Origin: Neoscytalidium dimidiatum | Lineage: Eukaryota > Ascomycota > Dothideomycetes > Botryosphaeriales > Botryosphaeriaceae | Reading direction: 5' to 3' | Assembly: GCA_037367355.1 (NCBI GenBank) | Contig: CM074705.1 | Coordinates: 2,356,001 to 2,420,000 of the forward strand | Length of the DNA stretch: 64,000 nt | In this document: one piece after another, positions 54,099-64,000 of the stretch | Layout: every line of letters starts with the position of its first letter | Numbering within the stretch: position 1 is the stretch's first letter | Translations under genes and position numbers: made by a program | The notes under the pieces: generated by a model | The model's input: only the letters and a program-made list of their open reading frames with translations | The model's database searches: none | What the model was told of the DNA's origin: nothing

Positions 54099-56896
54099 GA
54101 AAATGCAGTGGCGTCGTGCTGCTCTCGAAGGATGCGGTCGCCACTCCGCTGGCCTCGTTTTGCGTGCAGTCCGTCGGCCTTGAGCAGGTTGTTGGACGGC
54201 ACGAGCGGCTTGCTGATCCCCGGACCGTCGCTCGTACCTGTCGGTTAACTGTCATTCAACCTAAACGCGCAGCCCCATTCGCTCCTTGCATCTGCGACCC
54301 CGTGCGCCGCCATCTCGCAAACAGACCGGTACTGAAAGCCACAGGGCCCAGCGTTGGAAACGTTGCGTCGCCAACCTCTGCGGCGACACGACTCGGAGAC
54401 TTCAGCCGTCAGCGGTACCATGCGGATGCGCAATAAGAAAATCAACGTCTGGTTGACCACCAGTCTGCTGGCGGTGGTCGGAGGCGGCAGTACGGGATGG
54501 ACGGCGATTCAGGCAAGGCGCCGAGTCAAATGGCAGTAAACTCAAAGTTGGGCGCCACGCGCGCCTTGTCCATAAGCTTGGGCGCGCTTCAAATTGAACC
54601 ACACAAGCGGAGTCAAACTTCCCCCAGAGGATATACCACAGCAGCGCGCTCCGGTTCCGTCGAAACGACTATTCATCCGAACTGGGTGCAGGAGTAGGCG
54701 GTTGTGAGTGAAGCAGTGAGCGGCGATGCCTGAGCCGTATTAGGCCGGCGAGGCGCTCAGATGCTCGACATGCCTGATTCGATGGCGCCATCACCAATGG
54801 AAACACTGACGGACCGCGCTCCAAATTGCCCATCGCTCCACACCCGCCGACCGTACGAGGTAGTCCGGAGTGTTTCTCACCAGCACACACTCTTCGAACT
54901 ATCACAACTGAAAAGACCCCGACAGCGAAGATCTTGGATGAGATCGAAGACGGATATGATATTCAGAAAATGGTGTTCGCTGCACGTATAAGCGTGCGCT
55001 TGTCCTTGCAGCGCTTCAACAACTTTCTTGGCATTGGCTTGTCAGATTCAGGCAGAATGCATGACGTGAGCTCCACTACGCTAGGCCAACAGATATCACC
55101 GGGAAATCGCGCTACATATCTTGACCTTCAGGACTATTGCATACGAAGTCGTCGGCTATGATGGATTGGCACACGACGGTTAATATCTCAGTCGGCATGC
55201 CACTGTTCACGCGCAATCCGCGTACGACGTCTCCTCAACCGTGTATAATTCCAATGCAGCTCCTCGGTTGCATTGTAATACGACGGCTCGATGTCACTAC
55301 TGCTCTTACCGCGAACAGCTAAGCAAGTTTATCCTACAGCTTTCCCGGACGCGAGGTGATTCATAGTACCGGCCATTACCGTATACGTTTGCAACACGTA
55401 ATGACCCACTGGCATGCCACGCTGATATCGTGCTTGGGGAGGTTGCAGAAATGCTCAAGGGCAGAATCACGACTGTAGGTTTTCCCGTCAGCCATTTTCA
55501 TCCTCTGCGACTGACAGGCGATGCAGCTGGTGATGATAGTCCTTCGGGATAGACTCGATTTCAACGCTGTAAAAATAAACGTACCGACCCATGCGTTTGA
55601 AATAAGTGTCAGTCATGCCTGCAGCCCTAGACTGGTCCGAATCGTCCCGCAGCCAACCTGCCAACTCTAAGGTCTGATGTTTGCTTGACCAATACTACAA
55701 CCAATCAGCGATTGGCCGACGTGCTAAGTGACAGTGTCAAATTATAGAATGGCTTTCTTAGTCTTAGCTTATGACATAGAGGAGATAATCCAACTGTGGT
55801 CGAGACACTCACTTTTCGAGACATGATTCACAATCACCCACAAAGAAAAAGCAATACAATTCTCCAATGGAGGCAGAGTCTGTGAAAATTTGATGGCCCT
55901 GGCTTCCGGATTTCACGGTTTCCGTTATTCTCCTTGTGCGGATTGACCAGGGAGAGGGATCTCGGAAATAACAAGCAACTCTACCAAACTTAACCTGATT
56001 ACTCACTATCAAGGGTCAACATTCACTTTTTAGGATTACCTTTGAACGGATATTGAAACCTTTCAAGCATTGAGGTCCCATTTGAGGCCGATTACCTATG
56101 CTATTATCCAAAAAAAAAAAAAAAAACCACGTCGTTACGGAAAGGATGATGTAGGGCAGGCTGCCGAGAAAGAGACGAACCGGAGGCAACAGTGATCATT
56201 TCTATCGATCTTCCAATCCTCATGGTAAGGTCTGGCAAAATTGCTATTCTTTCAGGACTATCCTCACAAAAAAGAAAGAAAGGAAGTGAGCGCCAGTGGA
56301 CTGGTATTGGTGTTTGGGTTTTGACGTGCGACGCACACACTTTCTGCATCCAGAGGGCCACCTTATACTTGGCCAATGGCGAATCTGTAGTGCTATAATT
56401 AAACCATGCGTCAATAATGAAATTATCGCTAGTGCAAATATTTGTTAAGTCAGCCCGATATCAGAATACGTTGGAATTCGTAATGAAACGTTGCCCATGA
56501 TGTTGGGGAGAGGCTGCAATTTTCTAGCTTACATTAGCGAGATTTCTGAATTCTATTAATTTAGCTCGCACATTTTGCTTTTTATCCAATCAACTGCTTC
56601 CGTGTTGCTTATTCCAAGACAAACCTACGTTTAGTCATACTGACCTATGATATAGTTTTGTCTGGGTAAAGACGCATAAGTCGTCGTTCACGATCATGTT
56701 AAAGTGCCACAAATGTTGAATTTATATGATTTCGTAGACATTCATAAAGGGTTGTGATGCTCTCAAATTGTCAAGAGAGGGTTATATCTTCTGTAAGCAA
56801 AGTTGCCGTAAGCTCCGCGGCTGATCTTCGGCTGGAGCGTCAAATAAAGGAGTTCCTACCCCGCCCGACGGTGCATTCCCCGACATTCTCCAAAAT

Positions 56897-59364
56897 ATGG
56901 CGACCACCATTTCGATTGAATCGCCTCGAGACAGCGTAAATCCAACTATCTCGAAGAAACGTTTCGCGTGTCACCGATGCGGTCGACATTTCGCAAGATC
57001 CGAACATCTGCGACGACATGAAAGATCCCGTACGAGTCCTTTTCCTGCAGCCGCTACACAATGCCATGCAGGTCTTTGACATTATAAAGCACGGTAAAGT
57101 GATACTAAAGCAGTACATGTGTTGCAGATACGAAGGAAAAACCCTTTCACTGTCTTCTTTGTCCGAAATCGTTCACGAGAAAGTACGTTGCCTGCCTGTA
57201 TTGATAGATATCTAGCAGCTCACGCCAAAGCAGAGATCTCCTAAGTCGTCATGATCGGCTTACGCACAATGCGTCCCATTCTCGTGAAGGTAGTCATTCT
57301 GGGGCAACACCACGCATGCCCGACTCCCGCCATTCTGTCCTGCAGGAACCCAGAGGACCAGTTGCGTCAACAGCTATTAGCTCTACAGACATATCTTTAT
57401 CTGGAGACTCACAACTTTTGATACCTACACCGAAACCGCTGGAGTTAAGCGAATCATCACACTTTCAGGAAGGCGAATACCCACCTATTACCGTCTCACT
57501 AGCCAGCGACACGAAATTATCCAACGAGTCTGAGACGCTCATGCCTGGTGATCTTGCATTTCTTCTGGATAGCATTCCTGAAAGTATCTACCGCTTCCAG
57601 TCACTGCCTCTCTTTGACATGCACTGTTGGCCAACCACACCTCATACCAGAAGCGAAACTAACACTACCGACTCCGGCGAAGAGCAGCATAGCTTGGCCG
57701 AAAGACAAGACCCGGATTTTTCAAGATTTGGTTCTCGGCTTCCATCTCTGCAGCCTGAAGAAAAGGAGAGTGAGCCAGAGCCGTCGTTCAAGCCGCGGGA
57801 CTACCGCACCATCACTCACGCCTGCCGGGAAAACATTCTACAGTATTTAAAGGGCTTTTCACACATTATCCCAGACTCCTTTACTTTGCCTTCGAGACAC
57901 GCACTCACTCGATGCATCGCTGGCTATTTTACCGGCTTCCACGAGCATTACCCCATGATCCATGTACCATCCTTTCAGCCCGAAACTACTAGCGTGGACC
58001 TTTTGCTGTCGATGGCAGCGTTGGGAGCACAGTACTGTCGGGAACCAGAGCAGGGCCTCAGGCTTTTCCAGATAGCGAAAGCTATCACCTTGGGGAGAAT
58101 TAAGCTGCATGGTGGACCCGCACCTACCCTAGGAGTGACAACGCCAATAGACTCTCAATACATGGCCCATCCTGAGTCCAAACGAAGGCAGCTAGTAGAA
58201 ACACTGCAATGCTTGATTCTGTTTGTCGCAATTTCGACCTGGTTCGAAAACAAAGAGGTAGCTCAAGAAGCGTTCTCGGTCCTGAGTATCCTTGCTTTCT
58301 TTATCCGGGAGGAGGGTCTTGAATGCCCTGCCCATCATACGGATATGACATGGGAGCAGTGGATTATGAGAGAGACCGTGGACAGGACGAAGCTTATGGG
58401 CTTCTGCTTCTTCAACCTGTACACGATTCTTTTCAATGCCCCGCCGCCGATTCTTTCATCTGAAATCAATATCTGTCTTCCGAGCACTGAGCAAGAGTGG
58501 AGGGCACAAAGCGCGACTGAGTGGGAGATGGTGAGAAACAGGCAGCCACGCTTCCAGGAGGCCATGCAGAATCTCTTCGACTTCCATGTGGCTAGCGCAG
58601 ATGAGCATACGCACTTCTCGTCACTCGGTGGATACGTATTGATTCATGGAGTCATCCAGAACATCTGGCTTCTACAGCACACAGCCAAGTTACTGCCTCG
58701 ATTGGCACCTGGCCGCCCAGCGCTACCTGCAGAGGAGGTGGAGGCTTTCGAGCGAGCGCTGAAAAATTGGTCCGGGAGGTGGGAACGAAACCGGGAATCA
58801 TCCATGGATCCACTTGGCCCGTACGGACCCGTTCCGTTCAACTCAACAGCACTTCTCCGATTGGCATACATCCGAATCAATACGGAAGGGGACTTGTTTC
58901 AGTCTTTGGGAAGTTGGAATCCGTCGCAAATTGCTCTAACATTGCACAGAAGTCCACCGCTTCAACGTAGTGGCCGACTGACCAGAGCTGTTCTGCATTG
59001 CGCTCACGCCCTCAGCATACCAATCAAGCTCGGGATAAATTACGTTGCACATACACAAATGATTTATTGGTCCAATCAGCATGCCATATGCTCGCTGGAG
59101 AGCGCCTCACTTCTCTCCAAATGGTTGCAGATAGTGACCCTTCCGGAAGCAGAATTAACGCCAGATGAAAGAAAAGTGCTGGACTTTGTGCAACAAATGG
59201 TAATCGAGGCTCAATCTGATGCTCAATCATTGCAACGCCTGAGCGCGGCCGTGGTCAGGCTCTGGGCCAAGCTTTTCAGACCCGATAGCGTTTGGCAAAT
59301 GGTCGGGTTGGTAGGAAGAGTATTGGAGGCGTATGCCGACCTGCTGGAGAAGGATGGTCCGTGA
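56897..59364 (+). CDS. C2H2 zinc-finger transcription factor with fungal-type regulatory domain
   Basis: Three exons: 56897-57029, 57128-57182 and 57234-59364 (772 aa). The splices reconstitute two consecutive C2H2 fingers: finger 1 C25/C28/H41/H45 (FACHRCGRHFARSEHLRRHE) and finger 2 C53/C56/H69/H74 (FHCLLCPKSFTRKDLLSRHD); His45 itself is made by joining exon 1 to exon 2. A disordered middle region follows, then a helical fungal-specific transcription-factor domain (about 240-600: FTGFHEHYPMIHVPSFQPE, LLLSMAALGAQYCREPEQG, FFNLYTILFNAPPPIL). This combination is common among fungal regulators of carbon, lipid or specialised metabolism. It acts in the nucleus. Adjacency to a dehydrogenase, P450 and alcohol dehydrogenase makes it a candidate local regulator. 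Stop at 59362-59364. Confidence 0.9.
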
Positions 59365-59437
59365 GATGCCATCCCTTCTTCCGTCTTTCTACATTCCCAA
59401 ACTCTACTGTTCAATAAAAACAACCAATCCCATCCAT

Positions 59438-60505
59438 TCAGACGATCCTCGCCGCCAAAGGCTTCCCAGCCAACCAGTCCTCGACATTCTGAGCAGTGTC
59501 CTCATACCACCGATGCATGACACATTCCTCCGCATAACCCATATGTGGACTCAACAAGACCTCACTGCGTCCATGCTGCTTACCCCATTTCGCCGTCCGC
59601 CACTCGCTATCTGCCGACAGCGGCTCTCGATCAAACACATCCAACGCCGCGCCCCTGATCCGCCCCTCCTTCAGCACCATCAACAGCGCCGCCTCGTCCA
59701 CCAACGGGCCCCTCGACGTGTTCACCAGCACGGCGCCCGGCTTCATCAGCCGCAGCTCCCGCTCGCCCAGCAACCCGCGACTCCGCTCGGACAGCACGTA
59801 ATGCACGCTGACCACGTCGGCCGCCCGCAGCAGCTCCTCCTTGGCGCCGGCCACCGCGAACGCGCCCGCCGGCAAGCCGGCCGCCCGCGCCGCCCGGTCG
59901 GCCCGCTCCTGCGTCAGCCCGCTCGACCACGCCAGCACGCGCATCCCGAACGCGGCGGCGCCCACGCGCGCCGCGTCGGCGCCCAGCCGCCCCAGCCCGA
60001 GGACCCCGAGCGTCTTGCCGCGCAGGCCCGTCGCGGGCGGCGAGCCCTCCCACCCGCCGCTCTTGACGGCCGCGTCGTCGCGCGCGATGTTGCGGCTCAG
60101 CCCGAGGATCAGCGCCCACGCGTGCTCCAGCGTCGAGTCCAGCGACGTCGGCCGGTCTGGCGGCCCGGGATGCGCGCCGCCGGTGCCGGTGGCGCCCGCG
60201 ACGACGATGCCGCGCGCCGCGCAGGCGGCGGCGTCGATGCTGGCGTTCTTGGTGCCGGTGGTGAGGACGAGCTGGAGGTGAGGGAGGGCGGCGATGATGG
60301 AGGCGGGGAGCGGGGTGCGCTCGCGCATGGTGGAGACGATGGTGAAGGGGTGGAGGCGCCGGATGAGGGCCTCGTGCTGGGCCGGGTCGCTGGGGTCGAG
60401 GTGGTCGCCGAAGGTTTCCACGTCGATGGCGTGGGAGAGGTGTGCGAATTTCGGGGCTGCGATCCCTTGGTAGTCGTCGAGGATGGCGAGGCGGGGCTTC
60501 GGCAT
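59438..60505 (-). CDS. D-isomer-specific 2-hydroxyacid dehydrogenase
   Basis: Intronless, 355 aa from ATG 60505 (MPKPRLAILDDYQG). NAD-binding GLGRLG lies at residues 170-175. Catalytic residues are Arg265 (NTSRGPLVDE), Glu294 (FDREP) and His321 (SPHMGY), as in the phosphoglycerate/hydroxypyruvate/D-lactate dehydrogenase family. It interconverts a D-2-hydroxyacid and the 2-oxoacid with NAD(P)H in the cytosol; the substrate is not evident. Its 3' end faces that of the transcription factor across only 73 bp, and its 5' end shares a 430-bp promoter region with the P450. GC content is much higher than in the adjoining P450. The GTGGAHPGPP loop contains an apparent small insertion. Confidence 0.9.
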   Translation of the reverse strand: MPKPRLAILDDYQGIAAPKFAHLSHAIDVETFGDHLDPSDPAQHEALIRRLHPFTIVSTMRERTPLPASIIAALPHLQLVLTTGTKNASIDAAACAARGIVVAGATGTGGAHPGPPDRPTSLDSTLEHAWALILGLSRNIARDDAAVKSGGWEGSPPATGLRGKTLGVLGLGRLGADAARVGAAAFGMRVLAWSSGLTQERADRAARAAGLPAGAFAVAGAKEELLRAADVVSVHYVLSERSRGLLGERELRLMKPGAVLVNTSRGPLVDEAALLMVLKEGRIRGAALDVFDREPLSADSEWRTAKWGKQHGRSEVLLSPHMGYAEECVMHRWYEDTAQNVEDWLAGKPLAARIV

Positions 60506-60935
60506 GGTTGAGGAGGGAGGGAGGCAGGGGGGTTGCGGTTGCTCCGGTGCGGTGGGATGGTGGGTGGAAATCGACCTTCGGATTGGAATGAATTGCTCTG
60601 TGTGGGATGATGACGGATGTTGTTATTTCCGTGCTAGTGGTCTATGAGGCCGGGAAGATGAGAGTTACGTATATACTCTATTCCCGACCCCGCCTTCCGT
60701 CCCCCGCCGCTACCTCCCAACACCAGCTCCAATTTGGAGAGTGCTTACGAACTGTTGTCAAGGTTTACGCTATGACGCATCTGGAAATCTCTCGTGCGGG
60801 GGGACGTCAGACAGGGCTGACTGTATGCCATGCTCTACGACAAGATAAATGCGATGGTTGACTCTCTAGGTGTATTTTGGCAAAACAAAAAACAAAGTCT
60901 CGAAGCCTTAACAGCAAAACAATCAATCAGCCATC
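60506..60935. promoter_or_regulatory. 430-bp divergent promoter of the dehydrogenase and the P450
   Basis: Both genes start at its edges. A TATA-like TATATAC word near 60669-60676 could serve the minus-strand gene. The leader before the P450 ATG is A-rich. No conserved operator could be identified by eye. Confidence 0.5.
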
Positions 60936-62695
60936 ATGGAAAACTACTCAATCCTGTGTCTTGTCCTGAGCTTCATAGTTGGGCTAGCAACGTGGGCCAG
61001 TAAGACCGATATCCCGAAAATCAAAGGATTACCAGAGCTTCCAGGAGTCCCCATCTTCGGCAGCTTGTTCCTTCTGGGGAAGCACCATGCTCGCAACTCT
61101 GCCAAGCTGAAGGATAAGTATGGTGATGTGTTTCAAGTGAGGTTAGGCAACAGAGTATGTGCGCCCCCTCTGATGACCTCGTGGTGTGAGAGCTCAGAGT
61201 CTTCAGCGGGTCATCTACGCCAACTCCTTCAATGCTGTGAAGGAGCTGTGGATCCATAATCAAGCCGCGCTTGTATCTCGCCCAACCTTTTGGACGTTCC
61301 ACCACGTCGTCTCCGAGACCCAAGGCGTTTTTACCCTTGGCACATCGCCATGGAGCGAGTCGATCAAGAGGGCGAGGAAAGCGGCTGCGACGGCCCTGAA
61401 TCGGCAGGCAGTTCAGCAGTACCTCCCCCTCATCGATCTCGAGGCCACGAGCAGCATAAATGAGCTTTTCCGGGAAATTAAGCAGAGCAACGCGATCGAC
61501 CCCAACGGATACTTTCAACGGTTTTCAATCAACATCAGCTTGACTCTTACCTTCGGCATCCGGCTTGAAGGGACAATTGAGAACGAGACATTGCAGGAGG
61601 TTGTTGAAGTGGAGCGGCAGATGGGCAATTTCCGAGGCGTTGCTCACTGCTGGCAGGACTACGTTCCATTTCTCAGACTCTGGCCGGGATACAAGAAGCT
61701 GGCAGTTCAGTACAGGGCTCGTCGAGACGAGTATGTCCTGTCATTCTACAACAAGCTGAAGGAGCGAATTGCCAAAGGTACAGACAACCCGTGCATTGCA
61801 GGAAACGTTCTGAAAGACCCGGAGGCGAAACTCCAAGAAAGTAAGTAGGGCTTGCGTAAGACGAATACAGCTGGCGAGCTGACTTGTTTCAGATGAACTC
61901 AAGACAATCTGCCTCACAATGGTGGCCGCCGGACTCGATACACTGCCCGGCAACATCAACATGACCATTGCATATCTCTCTTCGCCGCACGGCCAAGAGG
62001 TGCAAAGGCGCGCCTACGAAGAGATCGTCAAGTCGTATCCCGACGAAGATCCGTGGCATGCGTGTCTGGTTGACGAAAAGTGCGAGTACATGCGCTCCTT
62101 CACCAAAGTAAGTTCTTCTTTGGTAGGAACGCGCACTCACAGACTGATGCTACGCAGGAGGTCCTCCGATACTGGTCAACGCTCAACATGTCCTTCACCC
62201 GTCAGAGTGTCAAGCCCATCACCTACAACGGCGCAACCATACCGGCCGGCACACCTTTCTTCATGGTACGCCCACGCCCGGCAAATGCCTCGGCTTTCTA
62301 CCTGCTGACCCTCACAGAATATGTGGGCCGCCAACCACGACCCGCAGCATTTCGACGCGCCCATGGAATTCGTGCCCGAGCGGTTCGTCGGCATCTCCGA
62401 AGCTGGGGGCGGCACGCAGCACTTCGGGTATGGGGCGGGGACGCGCATGTGCGCGGGTGCGCGCCTGGCCAACCGCGAGCTCTATGTCATCTTCGTGCGC
62501 ATGATCCTGGCTTTCCACATCCATGCGTCCGACGACCCGCGGAGCCATCCTGTGCTGGACACGATTGACTGCAACGCGGTTCCCACGAGCATGGTGACTC
62601 AGCCGAAGCCGTTCAAGGTCAAGCTTGTGCCGAGGGATGCGGATAAGTTGAGGGGGTGGGTTGATGCCAGCTTGGAGAAGACTGCGTACTTGTAG
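60936..62695 (+). CDS. Cytochrome P450, CYP504-like (phenylacetate hydroxylase type)
   Basis: Five exons: 60936-61154, 61207-61840, 61893-62107, 62158-62265 and 62318-62695, with introns of 50-52 nt, give 517 aa, the length expected for CYP504. An N-terminal membrane anchor (ILCLVLSFIVGLATWA) is followed by the Pro-rich hinge LPELPGVPIFG. The I-helix is AAGLDTLPGN (Asp300-Thr301), the K-helix ExxR is E357-R360 and the heme motif is FGYGAGTRMCAG with Cys437. The I-helix and heme signatures resemble the phenylacetate 2-hydroxylase PhacA group, which starts aromatic degradation to homogentisate. The family call is from memory of motifs, so exact substrate is uncertain. It would act in the ER with a P450 reductase partner. 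Confidence 0.88.
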
Positions 62696-63231
62696 CCGCT
62701 AGGATCATTAATGTAGCCTACTTTCGTCCACTATTGCATCAAAATTGGCAAATATTTGTCTCTTTGCCCATTCTACTTATGCGCGTGATGCACAATAGCG
62801 GGTTGGTACGGGAGGCGAGACGGAAGGGAGACCACCGAATAGGCTCACTGCTGGTGGCTTGTGCAAAGCTTAGCAGAGGAAAGCTTATAATTGTTCTAAA
62901 CTTAGTCATTCGATGATATTTAGGTTGTAGTGACCCCGCCATTCATTCGTAGCTTGCTTGAAGCGGAGTTATGCTATGTCCGTATCGATCTCTTTACCCC
63001 TCCCCAATTCGGGGAACTGTCCCCGCTCCAGAACACGGACATCACTTCCCCGCAACAAGTCTCCAAATCGTTCTCGATATCTGACTTTCGCAGAAGAAAA
63101 CATGGCTGGCGCCCTAATCTCGAGATATTTGAAATTTTCATCGAACAGCAGCCACCGTCCTGCCGATTGAACCAAAACCTTACTCCTTCCGATCGTCCCT
63201 TCAACCCGGCAAGGCCAACACCAACATCACC
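62696..63231. other. Intergenic; promoter of the alcohol dehydrogenase
   Basis: No gene supported. Sequence grades from AT-rich to a C/A-rich leader before ATG 63232. Confidence 0.45.
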
Positions 63232-64000
63232 ATGCGCGCACAAGTGCTCGAAGCCTTCAACACCCCGTACTTACAACCGCCCCAATCCCACGATAAACCA
63301 GAACCACCCCAGCTAACGCCAGCAAACAGCTACGTCCTCCGCGACGTCCCGGCCCCACCCGCACCGAGCGGCCAGGACGTCCTCGTCGCCGTCGAAGCGG
63401 CGTCCTACTGCCACACGGACGCGGTCTTCGCGTCGGGCGCGATGCAGTGGCGCGCGCTCCCGCGCGTCGGCTCGCACGAGTTCGCCGGCACCGTCGTCGC
63501 CCTCGGGCCCGCGGTCCCGGCCGCGCTCGACCTCGCCGTCGGCCAGCGCGTCGGCGTGCCGGGGCGCGCGTTCCGCTGCTGCGGCGCGTGCGCCGAGTGC
63601 GTCGCCCGCAACGGCGGCGACCCGCCCGGCTACGGCGTGCACTGCCCCAAGGCGCGCAACCTGGGGCTGTCGGCCGACGGCGGCTTCCAGGAGCGCTGCC
63701 TCGTCGACGCGCGCCAGGTCGCGCCCGCGCCGCCCGGCCTGCGCGCCGTCGAGGTGGCGCCGCTGATGTGCGCCGGCCTGACGGTGTGGAGCGCGTTGGA
63801 GCGCGGCGGCGTCGCGCTGGACGGGGAGGGGAACGGGGGCGTCGCCGTCGCGGTGGCGGGGGCCGGTGGCGGGCTGGGCCACTTGGGCGTGCAGTTCGCG
63901 GCCCGGCTGGGGTGCGAGGTCGTCGCGCTGGAGGCGTCGGACCGCGCGTTGGAGCTGCTGCGGGAGGTGGTGCGCGACCTGGGGCCGGATGGGGAGAGGG
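63232..64000 (+). CDS. Zinc-dependent medium-chain alcohol dehydrogenase (3' partial)
   Basis: Exon 1 is 63232-63266 and exon 2 runs from 63330 past the right edge. Joining them gives MRAQVLEAFNTPYVLRDVPA, the usual MDR start. The 63-nt intron (GTACTT..CTAACG..ACAG) is stopless and a multiple of three, so an unspliced frame is also open. Catalytic-zinc residues are in SYCHTD and GSHEFAG. The structural-zinc cluster is CCGACAEC with a later HCPK cysteine. Dinucleotide binding is GAGGGLGHLG. The enzyme oxidises alcohols or reduces aldehydes with NAD(P). The GC-rich coding sequence resembles that of the dehydrogenase at 59438-60505. The C-terminal third is outside the window. Confidence 0.9.
   Translation, partial: MRAQVLEAFNTPYLQPPQSHDKPEPPQLTPANSYVLRDVPAPPAPSGQDVLVAVEAASYCHTDAVFASGAMQWRALPRVGSHEFAGTVVALGPAVPAALDLAVGQRVGVPGRAFRCCGACAECVARNGGDPPGYGVHCPKARNLGLSADGGFQERCLVDARQVAPAPPGLRAVEVAPLMCAGLTVWSALERGGVALDGEGNGGVAVAVAGAGGGLGHLGVQFAARLGCEVVALEASDRALELLREVVRDLGPDGER

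Larger units (their letters stand above)
53482..56896. other. 3.4-kb divergent intergenic region
   Basis: Lies between the aminopeptidase start and the transcription-factor start. The first 1.1 kb is GC-rich with overlapping frames on both strands (for example 53744-54202 minus and 53793-54248 plus) without family or splice support. From about 55000 it is AT-rich. A poly-A run at 56110-56126 and a 3x9-bp repeat at 54072-54098 are the only clear low-complexity features. Confidence 0.4.

Noticed and set aside
53744..54248. Overlapping 150-codon frames on both strands upstream of the aminopeptidase
   Set aside because: Both overlap each other, lack motifs, promoter and splice signals, and look like GC-rich non-coding sequence.
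1..64000. CRISPR arrays, bacterial operons, riboswitches or phage genes
   Set aside because: Spliced fungal genes dominate both strands; no regularly spaced repeat-spacer array or prokaryotic ribosome-binding pattern is present.

Overview
The window looks like chromosomal DNA of a filamentous ascomycete (Pezizomycotina; a dothideomycete or eurotiomycete is plausible but not proven). Most multi-exon genes carry short introns (about 47-115 nt) with GT..AG ends and CTAAC/CTGAC-like branch points. Promoters often have TATA boxes. The gene families are typical of such fungi: an involucrin-repeat protein, cellobiose dehydrogenase, MFS sugar porter, M28 aminopeptidase, a C2H2 plus fungal-type transcription factor and a CYP504-like P450. 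I saw no bacterial operons, rRNA, convincing tRNA or CRISPR array. Most exon joins below were derived by hand: in each spliced model the exon lengths add up to an open frame, which is strong internal support but is not transcript evidence.

Region by region. 0-14 kb: the 3' part of a giant (more than 3300 aa) lysine-block repeat protein ending in a coiled coil and a conserved C-terminal domain, then two small minus-strand genes. 14-20.5 kb: a 3 kb stretch without a convincing gene, a secreted four-cysteine HsbA-like protein and a short-chain dehydrogenase with a microsatellite inside its fold. 20.5-28.3 kb: a gene-poor, visibly more AT-rich accessory stretch with a decaying gene, one two-exon gene of a fungal DUF7587-like kind and several weak mobile-element hints. 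28.3-37 kb: an eight-exon fusion of a cholesterol-oxidase-type GMC oxidoreductase with an alpha/beta hydrolase, a mucin-stalk membrane protein, and a tandem pair of tiny secreted cysteine-rich proteins with identical cysteine spacing. 37-47.3 kb: a sugar porter, a fungal polytopic membrane protein, an amino-acid permease and a GST-fold protein. 47.5-53.5 kb: two secreted enzymes on the minus strand, a cellobiose dehydrogenase and an M28 aminopeptidase. 53.5-64 kb: a 3.4 kb spacer, then a transcription factor, a D-2-hydroxyacid dehydrogenase, a CYP504-like P450 and the start of a zinc alcohol dehydrogenase.

How the genes may work together: the last four form a compact regulator plus oxidoreductase group with a shared 430-bp divergent promoter, so they could be a small catabolic or specialised-metabolism cluster (phenylacetate-type aromatic hydroxylation is one candidate). 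The sugar porter, permease, cellobiose dehydrogenase, aminopeptidase and small secreted proteins fit a saprotrophic or plant-associated lifestyle. The least explained items are the six-cysteine secreted pair, the GMC/hydrolase fusion with cysteine at the nucleophile position, and the decaying gene beside the DUF7587-like gene.
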